A DNA stretch of 64,000 bases from Planctomycetota bacterium (GTDB taxonomy: Bacteria > Planctomycetota > B15-G4), in contig JACKHP010000022.1 in the NCBI GenBank assembly GCA_020638905.1, positions 1-64,000 on the forward strand, in the 5' to 3' direction. This document shows positions 1-8,864 of the stretch, in pieces. Both the position numbers and the translations under genes were made by a program. The notes below the pieces were generated by a model, which did no database searches, was not told the DNA's origin, and saw nothing but the letters and a program-made list of their open reading frames with translations. How positions within the stretch are numbered: position 1 is the stretch's first letter; each line of letters opens with the position of its first letter.

Positions 1-1627
1 GACCGTTGACGACACTGTCAGCAGGAACGAGGGGCAGCCTGCCGAGAAATGCGTCGTGGCGGATGGAACCGGGCTCGCAGCGCGAGGGGTTCGACTTGCC
101 GCCCACGACGCGGTCCCGGACGACCGACCAGTCCTCGGTCGTCGAGAGCCAGATCGCGACGACCCGGGCATCCTCCGATGTGAACAGGCTGCGGTACCCG
201 GGTATGAAGCCATTGACGACAATGGCGACGCTGCGATTCGGTATATGTATCGGATAGACGCTCTTCTGGTGCCCAATCTTGTTGAGCCCGTCATACCGAC
301 CGTTCCAGAAGAGGTGATCCTGCCGCCCCCGGTCCCACAGTTCCGAGAGCGCGTCGGGGCTCAGGTCGTTCTCAGTGTGAAACGCCTGGGCCGGCTTCAC
401 CAACTCCGGCGAGTAAGGCGTCCCGTAAGCGGCCTCAAACTCGTCCGTGTCGTAGATCCCGCGGATGGTTTCGAAGTCCTCGTCGCTGAGCCGAATGACA
501 CCATTCGCAATGTCGACAGGCGGGCTGTACTGCTTGTCGAACAGTTGCCTGCGATCGATCGTGTCGCCATCGAATAGACGCAACTGCTCGATTCTGCCGG
601 CCTTGGTGAGCCGGCTCAGCACCTCGCGCAGGCAGGACTCGTTAAACGTTCCTCCGGGCTTGATCAGGACCACGCCCTCCTCGCGGTCGTCCTCCTGGTC
701 GTCTCCGTCCTCGGACTGCGGGCCGGTCAGGAGATCCACCCCGTAGCGACCGTCTTTATTAGCGTCGAGCAGGACCTGGACATAACGATCCAGGGCTGAG
801 CGTTGGGCTCGTGCCACGATGGCATCGCCCGTGACGGCGACGATCGCGCTCTCGAACTCTGCCAGGCTGGAGAACACGGATTCCTCCAGCGGCCCTACGT
901 CGACGATCCTTCTCGCCGCGTCGTCACGGAGGACAGTCACCTTGCAGCCATTCGCGTGCGCGTAGCCTGCCACCAATCCGTTCGTCGTGTTGTCCGCTCC
1001 GTCGGGCATCTCGTCGTCGCCTCGACGTTCCGTGATCACCCAGATCACATGGCCGACTCGGCTCATGACTCCCGGACCGGGGAGGTCCTTGAGCGACCAA
1101 GCCCCTTCCGGAAGCCGCCGGACGGGAATCGGCTCGTTTCGGATGGTGTCGTGGTACGAATGCCCATTGCCCTTGCTCGGACAGAGGAACAGAGTAACGG
1201 TGCCGCCATCGGGCGAATCGAGGGGATCAAGGCCCGGAGCCGCTCGAATGACGTGCGCGAGTTGGGGCTGAGTGTTCGCGTCACTGACCCGGATAGTCTT
1301 GAGTGGCGGAGAGCGGTCTATCCAGCCGGGCATGCGCTCCAGGGATTTGACGAGCGAGATCGGCTTGCGCTTGCCGAGCGCGTAGCCGATTTCGAACCCG
1401 ACGTTGGCGTTGGCCTTGTCCACAAACGCGATGACACGGTCCGCGGTGTCGACCTCATCGGTCACCTCCCTGAGGATTTGGCCCTCACGTCGATTCAGGG
1501 AGATTCCGGGAACGCGTACATCGTAGCCCGGCGGCGGCTGGCGCATGATGTGCTCGAGCACCGGCCCGTTCTTGATGTCGAAGTCCCTGAGGACGACGAC
1601 GACCTGCTGCGTTCCATCCGCACTCAT
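1..1627 (-). CDS. Two deoxyribosyltransferase-like domains fused to a nucleoside diphosphate kinase-like domain (partial, 3' end outside window)
   Basis: The reverse strand is open for 542 codons from ATG at 1627 to the window edge, with GGGAGG about 14 bases upstream. Residues 1-110 look like a nucleoside 2-deoxyribosyltransferase fold: a first strand VVVVLRDFD, then ADRVIAFVDKANANVGFEIG with the conserved E-x-G-Y-A-x-G helix start. Residues 143-262 look like a second, more divergent copy (GHVIWVIT, then NGLVAGYAHANG). After an acidic linker (305-317) a nucleoside diphosphate kinase-like domain starts at EEGVVLIKPGG (316-326, the lysine strand of NDPK) and reaches NPSRCEPGSIRHD (513-525), the NDPK TNP..A.PGTIRGD signature, with an insertion of roughly 90 residues between. 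The catalytic His of N-x-x-H-G-S-D would fall two codons past the edge if N541 is the conserved Asn, so activity cannot be judged. ATA, CTA and AAA codons are commoner than in neighbours, suggesting transfer. Domain calls are motif-based; a role in nucleotide sensing or defence is inference. Confidence 0.8.
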   Translation of the reverse strand, partial: MSADGTQQVVVVLRDFDIKNGPVLEHIMRQPPPGYDVRVPGISLNRREGQILREVTDEVDTADRVIAFVDKANANVGFEIGYALGKRKPISLVKSLERMPGWIDRSPPLKTIRVSDANTQPQLAHVIRAAPGLDPLDSPDGGTVTLFLCPSKGNGHSYHDTIRNEPIPVRRLPEGAWSLKDLPGPGVMSRVGHVIWVITERRGDDEMPDGADNTTNGLVAGYAHANGCKVTVLRDDAARRIVDVGPLEESVFSSLAEFESAIVAVTGDAIVARAQRSALDRYVQVLLDANKDGRYGVDLLTGPQSEDGDDQEDDREEGVVLIKPGGTFNESCLREVLSRLTKAGRIEQLRLFDGDTIDRRQLFDKQYSPPVDIANGVIRLSDEDFETIRGIYDTDEFEAAYGTPYSPELVKPAQAFHTENDLSPDALSELWDRGRQDHLFWNGRYDGLNKIGHQKSVYPIHIPNRSVAIVVNGFIPGYRSLFTSEDARVVAIWLSTTEDWSVVRDRVVGGKSNPSRCEPGSIRHDAFLGRLPLVPADSVVNG

Positions 1628-1886
1628 GCTCGCCCCTGAGCCTCCCGACCTCGCGCCCTCGCATGGATGACGGCAAGCGTAGCAGCGTCGACGCGGGTTG
1701 CCCAGGTCACGCTCAGTCGATGCCCCGACGGGCGCCTTTGATACCCTCCGGACGCAAGCGCAGCACCTGACTCAGACACCCGATCAGGTTGATCGACAAC
1801 CCGCGCCGTCGACTGGCCGCGAAGTCGCGTGGAGGTGCGCGCCGGCTCTATTTCGCATCCCCGTACCGGTTCGGGAGCAGGTCGTA

Positions 1887-1920
1887 CGGGAGTGCGAACC
1901 CCGGGCTGCTCGCACTCCCG
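1887..1920. repeat. Perfect 11-bp inverted repeat (hairpin)
   Basis: CGGGAGTGCGA at 1887-1897 pairs exactly with TCGCACTCCCG at 1910-1920 across a 12-base loop. No T-run follows on either strand, so it is not a classical terminator. Its right arm overlaps the first copy of the 25-base direct repeat. Confidence 0.6.
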
Positions 1921-1960
1921 GGCGGGATCGGGAGCAACCCGGATTCGAACCGGGGAGCCG
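1911..1960 (+). repeat. Direct repeat copy A
   Basis: The first 25 bases (1911-1935) match 2238-2262 at 24 of 25 positions, and similarity continues in diverged form to about 1960. The downstream part contains GGATTCGAACC, the complement of a tRNA T-loop, but no cloverleaf can be built around it. Confidence 0.55.
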
Positions 1961-2237
1961 TCGGAAGGCCCGGTCGGTCCCGTAGGCCCATCCGGCCGGA
2001 CCGTGGCACAGGCCCATCAGGGGCCACGCCGGCGGCCTCGTCCCCCCAGCGGCGCGCCCACCAGCCCACCGACGGGAGCACCGCCAACCGGGCCCACCCT
2101 CGCATCTGACCATGGCCCGGCACTCCCCGGGGAAGCTCCACTCTCGCGGCCACGGCTTCCGACCGCTCACACCCTGCGGAACACTGGGTGTCGCAGTCGC
2201 CGGATCATGCGGCGTCGCCCGACATCCCCGCGCCGCA

Positions 2238-2287
2238 CGCACTCGCGGGCGGGATCGGGAGCGGTCGGGATTCGGACCGAGGGCGCC
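2238..2287 (+). repeat. Direct repeat copy B
   Basis: Second copy of the element at 1911-1960. The 25-base core differs from copy A at one base, and the GATTCG..CCG segment is preserved in diverged form. It is followed directly by short tandem AGCGTCTCG units. Confidence 0.55.
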
Positions 2288-2529
2288 TCGAGCGTCTCGA
2301 GCGTCTCGAGCCGCCTCCGGCCAGCCCCGGCAGCCGGCCTGTCCGCCCCCAGCGGGAATCCACGGGTCTCGAGGTTCGGGTCCTCGGCGGAACCACGCGG
2401 GTCCGAGGTGCGAACTCGGGCGAAGAGCTGCGGCGTGGTCAGCTCCGAATCGGAAAGGCCCCCCGGAACGGGACAGGTTCTCGTGAGATCATCATTTGGG
2501 ATCCGTGTCAGACCCTGGAGACTTCCACC

Positions 2530-5247
2530 GTGGCCAACGAGAGTCGTGCCGAGAACCCTGCCTCTGGAAGCTCGCGGAGTTCCTGGAGACCGCGACCCCT
2601 GATTCTGACGGGCCTGCTCGTCGCGGTTGCCATCGGCCCGGACGCGCGGGCCCAGGTGCCGTCCGGCGCTCCTCTCGGTGGTGTCGAGGCCGGCGTGACC
2701 TGCGAGTGGACGCCGTTCTTCGGAGGGCTGCCCGGGGTCGACCACGACAGGGAAGTTCGCGACAGCGTCGTGTTCGATGATGGAGGTGGCCCGGCGCTTT
2801 TCCTGGGCGGCACGTTCACCGTGGCGGGTTCGGCCGCCGCAGCGGGAGTGGCGCGCTGGGACGGCGAGTCGTGGACTGCCCTCGGCGACGGGCTCGGTGA
2901 CGGTGGCTACGCATATGCCGTGACCGTCTTCGATGACGGGACGGGCCCTTCCCTCTACGTCGGCGGCCTGTTCGACTCGGCAGGCGGACAGCCCGCCGCG
3001 AATATCGCGCGTTGGGACGGCAGCGCGTGGAGTCCCCTCGGCGACGGAGTCGATGGCCGCGTCTGGGATCTCGCCGTTCACGACGATGGTTCCGGACCGA
3101 GGCTGTTCGCGGCCGGCGACTTCACCACCGCTGGCGGCGCGCCCGCAGTTCGCTTGGCCGCCTGGGACGGAAATTCCTGGGCCCCGGTCGGAGATGGGCT
3201 CGACGCGAGCGCGCGCGCACTCGCCGTCCTCGATTCAGGCTCGGGGCCGGAACTCATCGTTGCCGGGCTCTTCACCGCGTCGGGCGCGCAGCCGCTCCCG
3301 GGCCTCATGGCCGCGTGGGATGGTGCCGGTTTCTCGCCGCTCGGCACCGGTGTTTCAGGAGCGGTCACGGCGATGACCGTGCACGACGACGGGTCGGGAC
3401 CGAAGCTGTGGGTCAGCGGCGGCTTCGGCACGGCGGGTGGCATCGGTGGAGCCGACAAGTACGCCGTGTGGGACGGCGCGTCCTGGTCCATCCTCCCCAG
3501 CACTCCCGACGGCAAGGCGACGGCGCTGTTCTCCTACCAACTGCTGGGCCAGCAGGTGCTCGTCGCCGGTGGCGTGATCGGCAGCCCAGGTGTCGGAGTG
3601 GTGTTCTGGGACGGGGCGACCTGGCAGGGCCTCGGCCCTCCTGGTCTCGGCAATGGAAGGGTGTACAGCTTCTCGGCCTTCGACTTCGGCATGAGCGAGC
3701 GTCTCGTGGCCGTCGGTGACTTCGAGTACCACGGTCTCCTCGAGGACACTTTCCTCGGCATGGCCGTGCTCGAGGGCGGCGAGTGGACCGAGGTCGACAC
3801 AGGCATGGCGAGCCAATTCGACACGCAGGTGTACGATGCGGAGGTCTTCGACGACGGTGCGGGCCCCGCGCTCTTCCTTGCGGGACTGTTCACCAAGGTG
3901 GGCGGCGAGCTGGTCTACAACATCCTGCGCTGGGACGGCAGCACGGTCACGGACGTCGGAGGTGGCCTCGACGACACCCCTTCCTGGGGGTTTGCGACGT
4001 CGCTGGCCGTCTTCGACGACGGCAGCGGTCCTCAGCTCTACGCCGGGGGACGCTTCAACCGCGCAGGCGGTCAACCCATCGACGGCATCGCGCGCTGGGA
4101 CGGGACCTCGTGGACGGATGTGGAGATCTCGATCGACGACTCCTACGTCACCGCACTCGCGGTCTGGGACGATGGATCGGGTGAGAAGCTCTACATGGGC
4201 AACAACTCGAACGTGGACGGCGGCTACCTGCGCTGCTGGGACGGAGTGACCTGGAGCGTGCTGGGAGGCGACTTGAACGGGTTCGTGGCCGACCTGCTCG
4301 TGCACGATGACGGTCTCGGCGAGAAGCTGTGGGTCGCGGGCGGCTTCTCACAGGCCGGTGGCATGCCCGTCGACGGCGTCGCGACGTGGGACGGCACGCA
4401 GTGGGCAGCGGTCGGCACCCCGGGCGAGGGACCCGATGGCCAGGTCGGCTCCATGACCGTCGTCGATCTCGGCTCCGGACCGGAGCTGATCCTCGCCGGC
4501 GACTTCGGCAGCCCGGGCCCGGGCGTCGTGCGCTGGGACGGGACGAGCTGGATCGCGATGCCCGACCCGGGCGGGAGCGTCCGGGACGTGGCGGCGTGGG
4601 ACAGCGGCGCGGGCAAGGGGGCCGAATTGTACCTCGGTGGGCGCTTCGGGGACTGGCAGAACGACCCCACCACGAACGTGCTGAGCCGTTGGACCGGGTC
4701 CGCCTGGGAGGCCGTGCCGGGGCTCGGGGCGAGCGGCAATGGCGGCGACGTCAGTGCTCAGTCCATCATGCCCATCGAGTTCGACAACGGGGCCGAGTTG
4801 CTCGTGAGCGGGAGCTTCCTCGCCACGACGCCGGGCGACTCACACCTTGCGCGGCTCACGAGCTGTGAGGTTCCGAGCGCCTGGACCGACCTGGGCAGCG
4901 CACTTGCCGGCGTTTCAGGTGACCCGTTGCTTGTGGGCCTCGGCACTCTTGCCAGCGGCAGCAGCAACGCGCTCGACCTGAGTCATACTGCGCCGTCCGC
5001 GACGGCGGCGCTGTTCATCGCGCTGGCCAGCACTCCGCTGCCATTCAAGGGAGGTACGCTGTTGCCATCCCCGTTCCTGCCGCCGACGTACGCCTCGACG
5101 CTCCCGGATGGGACCCTCCCGCTGCCGTTCGTGATGACCCCGGGCGTTCCCGCTGGCACGGAGATCTGGGTGCAGTGGGCCATCCAGGACACGGCGGCGA
5201 TCTACGGCGTGTCGCTGTCGAACGCGATCATGGGCGTCACGCCGTAG
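2530..5247 (+). CDS. Secreted kelch-like beta-propeller surface protein
   Basis: About 905 residues. I place the start at GTG 2530 because GGAG lies about ten bases upstream and the frame then opens with a signal peptide: an Arg-rich n-region, LILTGLLVAVAIG, and a likely cut after ARA. The body is a long run of about 50-residue repeats with the pattern (V/F)(D/H)DDGSGPxLxxxGxFxxAGG...ARWDGxSW, which fits beta-propeller blades. The last ~100 residues carry PLPFKGGTLLPSP and later IWVQWAIQD, the C-terminal domain shared by several secreted proteins in this window. No catalytic motif is visible; a surface structural or binding role is inferred. A transposase remnant follows its stop at once. The frame is also open upstream of 2530, but that stretch is repeat DNA. 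Confidence 0.8.
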   Translation: MANESRAENPASGSSRSSWRPRPLILTGLLVAVAIGPDARAQVPSGAPLGGVEAGVTCEWTPFFGGLPGVDHDREVRDSVVFDDGGGPALFLGGTFTVAGSAAAAGVARWDGESWTALGDGLGDGGYAYAVTVFDDGTGPSLYVGGLFDSAGGQPAANIARWDGSAWSPLGDGVDGRVWDLAVHDDGSGPRLFAAGDFTTAGGAPAVRLAAWDGNSWAPVGDGLDASARALAVLDSGSGPELIVAGLFTASGAQPLPGLMAAWDGAGFSPLGTGVSGAVTAMTVHDDGSGPKLWVSGGFGTAGGIGGADKYAVWDGASWSILPSTPDGKATALFSYQLLGQQVLVAGGVIGSPGVGVVFWDGATWQGLGPPGLGNGRVYSFSAFDFGMSERLVAVGDFEYHGLLEDTFLGMAVLEGGEWTEVDTGMASQFDTQVYDAEVFDDGAGPALFLAGLFTKVGGELVYNILRWDGSTVTDVGGGLDDTPSWGFATSLAVFDDGSGPQLYAGGRFNRAGGQPIDGIARWDGTSWTDVEISIDDSYVTALAVWDDGSGEKLYMGNNSNVDGGYLRCWDGVTWSVLGGDLNGFVADLLVHDDGLGEKLWVAGGFSQAGGMPVDGVATWDGTQWAAVGTPGEGPDGQVGSMTVVDLGSGPELILAGDFGSPGPGVVRWDGTSWIAMPDPGGSVRDVAAWDSGAGKGAELYLGGRFGDWQNDPTTNVLSRWTGSAWEAVPGLGASGNGGDVSAQSIMPIEFDNGAELLVSGSFLATTPGDSHLARLTSCEVPSAWTDLGSALAGVSGDPLLVGLGTLASGSSNALDLSHTAPSATAALFIALASTPLPFKGGTLLPSPFLPPTYASTLPDGTLPLPFVMTPGVPAGTEIWVQWAIQDTAAIYGVSLSNAIMGVTP

Positions 5248-5275
5248 GCGGCCTGTGCGTCACGGTCCGAATACG

Positions 5276-5737
5276 ACGGCCACCCGGCGCGTGCACTCGG
5301 GCATCACCAGGCATCCCGGCCATGTCTTCATGAGCCAGGTCGCCCGCACGCTCACGGACGCGTTCGACGGCTTCCTGGCGAAGCACCGGTTCCTGATCTG
5401 CGACCGCGACACGAAGTTCACCGCGCAGTTCCGCAGGATCCTCGACGACGCGGGAGTGAGAGTCATCCGCACACCGAAGCTGGCCCCGAACTGCAATGCG
5501 TTCGCCGAGCGATTCGTGTGCTCGATCAAGTCGGAGTGCCTGAACCGGATGATGCTGTTCGGGGACGCAGGGCTGCGACGTGCGGTCACTGAGTACCTCG
5601 CGCACTACAACATCGAGAGGCCACACCAGGGCATCGGCAATGCGGTCATCGAGGCACCGGGTGAGATCGGCACCGGGGCCGTCGAGCGCACCGAGCGCCT
5701 CGGCGGGATCCTCAAGAGCTACCGCCGCGCGGCGTGA
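5276..5737 (+). pseudogene. 5'-truncated IS3/IS481-type transposase (integrase core remnant)
   Basis: The frame gives the C-terminal half of a DDE integrase-core transposase: ATRRVHSGITRHP, then ICDRDTKFTAQF with the second catalytic Asp, APNCNAFAERFVCSIKSECL with the catalytic Glu, and HYNIERPHQGIGN near the end. The N-terminal DNA-binding part and the strand with the first catalytic Asp, which normally lies just before ATRRVH, are missing. The break falls within about 30 bases of the stop of the preceding gene. It cannot be an active transposase alone. No clear terminal inverted repeat was found. Confidence 0.8.
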
Positions 5738-6063
5738 GGTCTGACTCGTCGCCAGAGGCCGGCAACTGACGCGATCCGGGGCAGCAGAGCGGCGGGGGAA
5801 GTGCGACCCGTGTCGCGCGGCATGCGATCGGGCCGTCGTACGACCCCATCGTGCGCGCGTCATCGACTCGGGCCGGTGCGATCAGGCCCGAAGCGACGTC
5901 GGCCAACTTTGTGGACACTTCGCGGCTGACCCGGCCCTTGGAGGCCGAGGTCAGTGGCCTACTCGGCCACCGTCAAACCGGAAAGGGTTTCCCTACACCC
6001 CACAGCGGGGAGATATCCTCAGCACTTGGCCTGGGGAGCATGGCCCACCGGGAGGAAGCCGCC
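5738..6063. other. Intergenic, transposon-scar region
   Basis: About 325 bases between the transposase remnant and the next surface protein. It contains a small hairpin, GTGGCC..GGCCAC at 5954-5970, and GGAAA-GGG-TTTCC at 5981-5993. Nothing here looks like a gene. It may hold the lost right end of the insertion sequence and the promoter of the downstream gene. Confidence 0.4.
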
Positions 6064-8625
6064 GTGCAGACGCTCCGACGCGTGCTGGTCGTCGCCGTCC
6101 TGTGCGCCTTGATCGCGCCGATGCCGATGAGGGATGGCTGGCCGAGCTTGGGTCACGGAGCTCCCGCTCTGGGAGCGTCTCTCACGCGCCCGAGACGGCC
6201 GGACGCGCGGGTGCAGTCGATTCCGCCCGTGCTGGTCGAGAACCGCGGGCAGTTTCGCACGGGGACGCGATACCGCACCGTGTTCGGGTCTCCGGCCGTG
6301 GCCGTGACGGACGACGGCATCGTCGTCTCCCAGCTCGCGCAAGGGGAAGACGGAGCGGTCGCTCGCGGCCACAACGTGCGCCTGAGGTTCGGCTCCACGA
6401 ATCCCGCGACCCGGGCACCCAGGCTCGTTGCCGGCGAACCGGCCCAGACGCGGGCCAGCTACTTCCACGGAGACGATCCCGACCATTGGACGGCGGCAGC
6501 TCCCTGCTGGGACTCGGTCGTCTACGACCACGTCGCGGACGGCGTCGACGTCGAGGTCCACTTCCGGCGAGGCTCGCTGGAGTACGACGTCATCGCCCAG
6601 CCGGGTGCGCGGCTCGATGAGTTGAGCGTCACGATCGACGGTGCCGACGGCATGTCGGTGTACGATGATGGCCGCCTCGAGATCCGCACGCCGCTCGGCG
6701 TGGTGACGCAGTCCCCGCCGGTCGTGTGGCAGACCGATCAGCGCGGTGAGCGGCTGGACCTCGCGTGCGCGATCGTGCAGTCGGGTCCGAACCGTCTCGG
6801 CTTTCGTGTGCCCGGCTGGGACGGTCGCGCCCACCTCACGATCGATCCCAGCATCCTGCTCTCCACGTTCGTGGAGGGCAGCGCCGGTGATGGCGGCAGT
6901 GCGATCACGACCGACCGGATGAACGCGTCCTATGTCGGAGGCACGACCTCCAGCAGCGACTTTCCGGTTACGCCGGGGGCGTTCGATGTCACGAAGAACT
7001 CGCTCAATGACGACGCTGTTGTCTTCAAGTTGTCTCCCCAAGGCAACGACCTCGAGTTCGCCACGTTCCTCGGCGGCACGACATCGAGCATCTCGCTCAG
7101 TGCGATCCGTGTCGATGGCCGCGGATTCATCTACGTGACGGGTGCCACCGGCGCGCCGGACTACCCGACGACACCCGGTTCCTTCTCGCCGAACCTCAAT
7201 GGCGGTGGAGATTCCTACCTTACCAAGCTCGATCCTTCCGGTTCGTCGCTCGTCTACTCGACATACTTCGGAGGAACGGGCAACGAGAATTGCTACGACG
7301 CGATTGTCGATGCGTCCGGCCGTGCGATCGTGGTTGGGGATACGAAGTCTTTCGACCTCCCGACCACACCGGGCGCCCCACAGCCGCGGAAGCCGGCGCC
7401 CTCCCCCGTTGGGTCATCGGGCTTCATCGCTCGTCTCTCAGCAGACGGCGTGTCCATCGACTACTGCACGTACCTCGGCGGAGCCATCGGGGACTACGTT
7501 ACCGGCGTCAGCCTGGGCCCTCGGGGCGACATCTGCGTCAGCGGCAGGACGTCCTCCACCTCGACCTTCCCCACGACGCCCGGCGTCGTGCAGGAGCTTC
7601 CCAAGGGCCTGAGCGACTCCTTCGCGTGCAAGTACACGGAGCAGGGCTCCCTGGAGTGGGCCACGCTGCTCGGTGGGTCGGACGTGGAGTACAGCGACGG
7701 CGTCGCCGTGGACGCCGAGGGCAACGTCTACGTCACGGGCTACACATACTCGTTCGACTTTCCGACCACGCCGGGTGCCTTCGACGAGACGTTCGATGGT
7801 GACGCGGACATCTACGTCAGCAAGCTGGCGCCCGACGGCGCCAGCCTCGTGTACTCGACCAGGCTCGGCGGCCTCGACTGGGACCTGCCGTATGGGATCG
7901 CGTTGGGAAGCGACGGATCGTGCTACGTGGTGAGCCAGACGGCGTCCTCCAACTTCCCGGTGACGCCCGATGCCCTCGACCCGACCCTGGAGCACGCCGG
8001 GTCTTTCGATCCTCACCTGGCGCGCCTCTCGGCGGACGGCAGCACGCTGCTGTACGGGACCTTCTTCGGCGGTCCCACCAAGACGACCGAGATCGGCTAT
8101 GCCCTCGCCGTCGATGCCTCCGGGATCGTGCACGTCGCGGGCTACACGCTCGACCCGCTCTTCCCCACGACGCCCGGGGCGCTGGACTCCACCCTCGACG
8201 GTCCCAACGGCCTGTTCGTGATGCGCTTCGACCTGGGTCCCTGGACGGACCTCGGTCATGGGTTGGCGGGCTTCGGCGGCACCGCGCCTGTCCTCTCGAG
8301 CGAGGCTGCCCTGCAGCCGGGGTCGGCGGGCAGCATCGATCTCGCCGGCGCGCGCCCGTCGTCGCTGGCCTTCTTCGCGCTCGGGCTGGACGAGATCGAC
8401 GCGCCCTTCAAGTTCGGGACGTTCGTCCCCGAGCCGCTCGTCCTGGCGCCGGCCGTCACCGATCCTCAGGGCTCCGTCTCGATCCCCTTCGCGTCGTGGT
8501 CTGCAGGCATCCCCGCGGGAAGCACCCTGTGCATGCAGTGGTGGATCGTCGACCCGGACGGTCCCTTCGGCTACGCCGCCAGCAACGGCCTGCTCGCCGT
8601 CACGCCGGTGCCGGACGGGGGGTGA
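6064..8625 (+). CDS. Secreted SBBP beta-propeller repeat protein
   Basis: About 853 residues from GTG 6064, chosen because GGGAGG sits nine bases upstream; an in-frame ATG at 6040 is the alternative. The signal peptide is QTLRRVLVVAVLCALIAP. An N-terminal domain opens with PVLVENRGQFRTGTRY, typical of large proteins that carry SBBP repeats. From about residue 265, blades of the type YSTYFGG....(G)IAVD..G..YV.G.T.S.DFPTTPGA repeat about nine times, which matches the SBBP family. The C-terminus has APFKFGTFVPEP, then MQWWIVDPDGPFGYAASNGL, the C-terminal domain shared across this window. It is probably anchored to or exported across the outer surface. No enzyme motif is visible. Confidence 0.85.
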   Translation: MQTLRRVLVVAVLCALIAPMPMRDGWPSLGHGAPALGASLTRPRRPDARVQSIPPVLVENRGQFRTGTRYRTVFGSPAVAVTDDGIVVSQLAQGEDGAVARGHNVRLRFGSTNPATRAPRLVAGEPAQTRASYFHGDDPDHWTAAAPCWDSVVYDHVADGVDVEVHFRRGSLEYDVIAQPGARLDELSVTIDGADGMSVYDDGRLEIRTPLGVVTQSPPVVWQTDQRGERLDLACAIVQSGPNRLGFRVPGWDGRAHLTIDPSILLSTFVEGSAGDGGSAITTDRMNASYVGGTTSSSDFPVTPGAFDVTKNSLNDDAVVFKLSPQGNDLEFATFLGGTTSSISLSAIRVDGRGFIYVTGATGAPDYPTTPGSFSPNLNGGGDSYLTKLDPSGSSLVYSTYFGGTGNENCYDAIVDASGRAIVVGDTKSFDLPTTPGAPQPRKPAPSPVGSSGFIARLSADGVSIDYCTYLGGAIGDYVTGVSLGPRGDICVSGRTSSTSTFPTTPGVVQELPKGLSDSFACKYTEQGSLEWATLLGGSDVEYSDGVAVDAEGNVYVTGYTYSFDFPTTPGAFDETFDGDADIYVSKLAPDGASLVYSTRLGGLDWDLPYGIALGSDGSCYVVSQTASSNFPVTPDALDPTLEHAGSFDPHLARLSADGSTLLYGTFFGGPTKTTEIGYALAVDASGIVHVAGYTLDPLFPTTPGALDSTLDGPNGLFVMRFDLGPWTDLGHGLAGFGGTAPVLSSEAALQPGSAGSIDLAGARPSSLAFFALGLDEIDAPFKFGTFVPEPLVLAPAVTDPQGSVSIPFASWSAGIPAGSTLCMQWWIVDPDGPFGYAASNGLLAVTPVPDGG

Positions 8626-8744
8626 TGGCCCAAGCGCGTCAGTCCGCGCCCACCATGCGAGTCTGCTCTGACCTGCGATCCTGGAGAGAGATGGTGGACC
8701 GCTGAGATTGCGGACCAGCGGTTCTGCCTTGATGCGAGAGCAGC

Positions 8745-8773
8745 TTGACAAATCGAGAGAGGGGGGGGATCTT
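8745..8773 (+). promoter_or_regulatory. Candidate sigma-70 promoter for the Cys-rich peptide operon
   Basis: TTGACA (8745-8750) is an exact -35 match. Seventeen bases on, GATCTT (8768-8773) is a weak -10. The spacer contains a run of eight G. It lies about 90 bases upstream of the first ATG of the operon, leaving room for the leader hairpin at 8796-8836. Confidence 0.35.
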
Positions 8774-8795
8774 TGGGTCGTGATTTCGTGGGATG

Positions 8796-8836
8796 ACTCG
8801 CCGAAGGACGGATCGGTAAGAAAGGTGTCGGCGAGT
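8796..8836 (+). promoter_or_regulatory. Leader hairpin with perfect 9-bp stem
   Basis: ACTCGCCGA (8796-8804) pairs exactly with TCGGCGAGT (8828-8836) across a 23-base loop. It ends 14 bases before the GAGGAG ribosome-binding site (8851-8856) of the Cys-rich peptide gene. It could stabilise the leader or control translation, but the sequence alone does not show which. Confidence 0.45.
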
Positions 8837-8864
8837 GGGTGAGATCACTCGAGGAGATGAGAGC

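Larger units (their letters stand above)
1628..2529. other. Intergenic block with hairpin and diverged direct repeat, no gene seen
   Basis: This 900-base space separates two divergent genes. It holds a perfect hairpin (1887-1920), two copies of a 25-base repeat (1911-1935 and 2238-2262) whose similarity continues about 25 bases further, and a short tandem of AGCGTCTCG around 2286-2312. Open frames here have no family resemblance and overlap one another on both strands, so I call none. It must also contain promoters for both flanking genes, but I cannot place them. Confidence 0.5.

Noticed and set aside
803..1639. Plus-strand frame of 278 codons at the left edge
   Set aside because: It is antisense to the NDT/NDPK-like gene, whose conserved motifs span the same bases.
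1936..2010. tRNA gene on the minus strand, suggested by GGTTCGAATCC
   Set aside because: The T-arm pairs, but no matching acceptor strand, anticodon stem or D-arm can be formed around it.
8698..8722. Rho-independent terminator after the SBBP protein gene
   Set aside because: ACCGCTG/CAGCGGT can pair around an 11-base loop, but no T-run follows.
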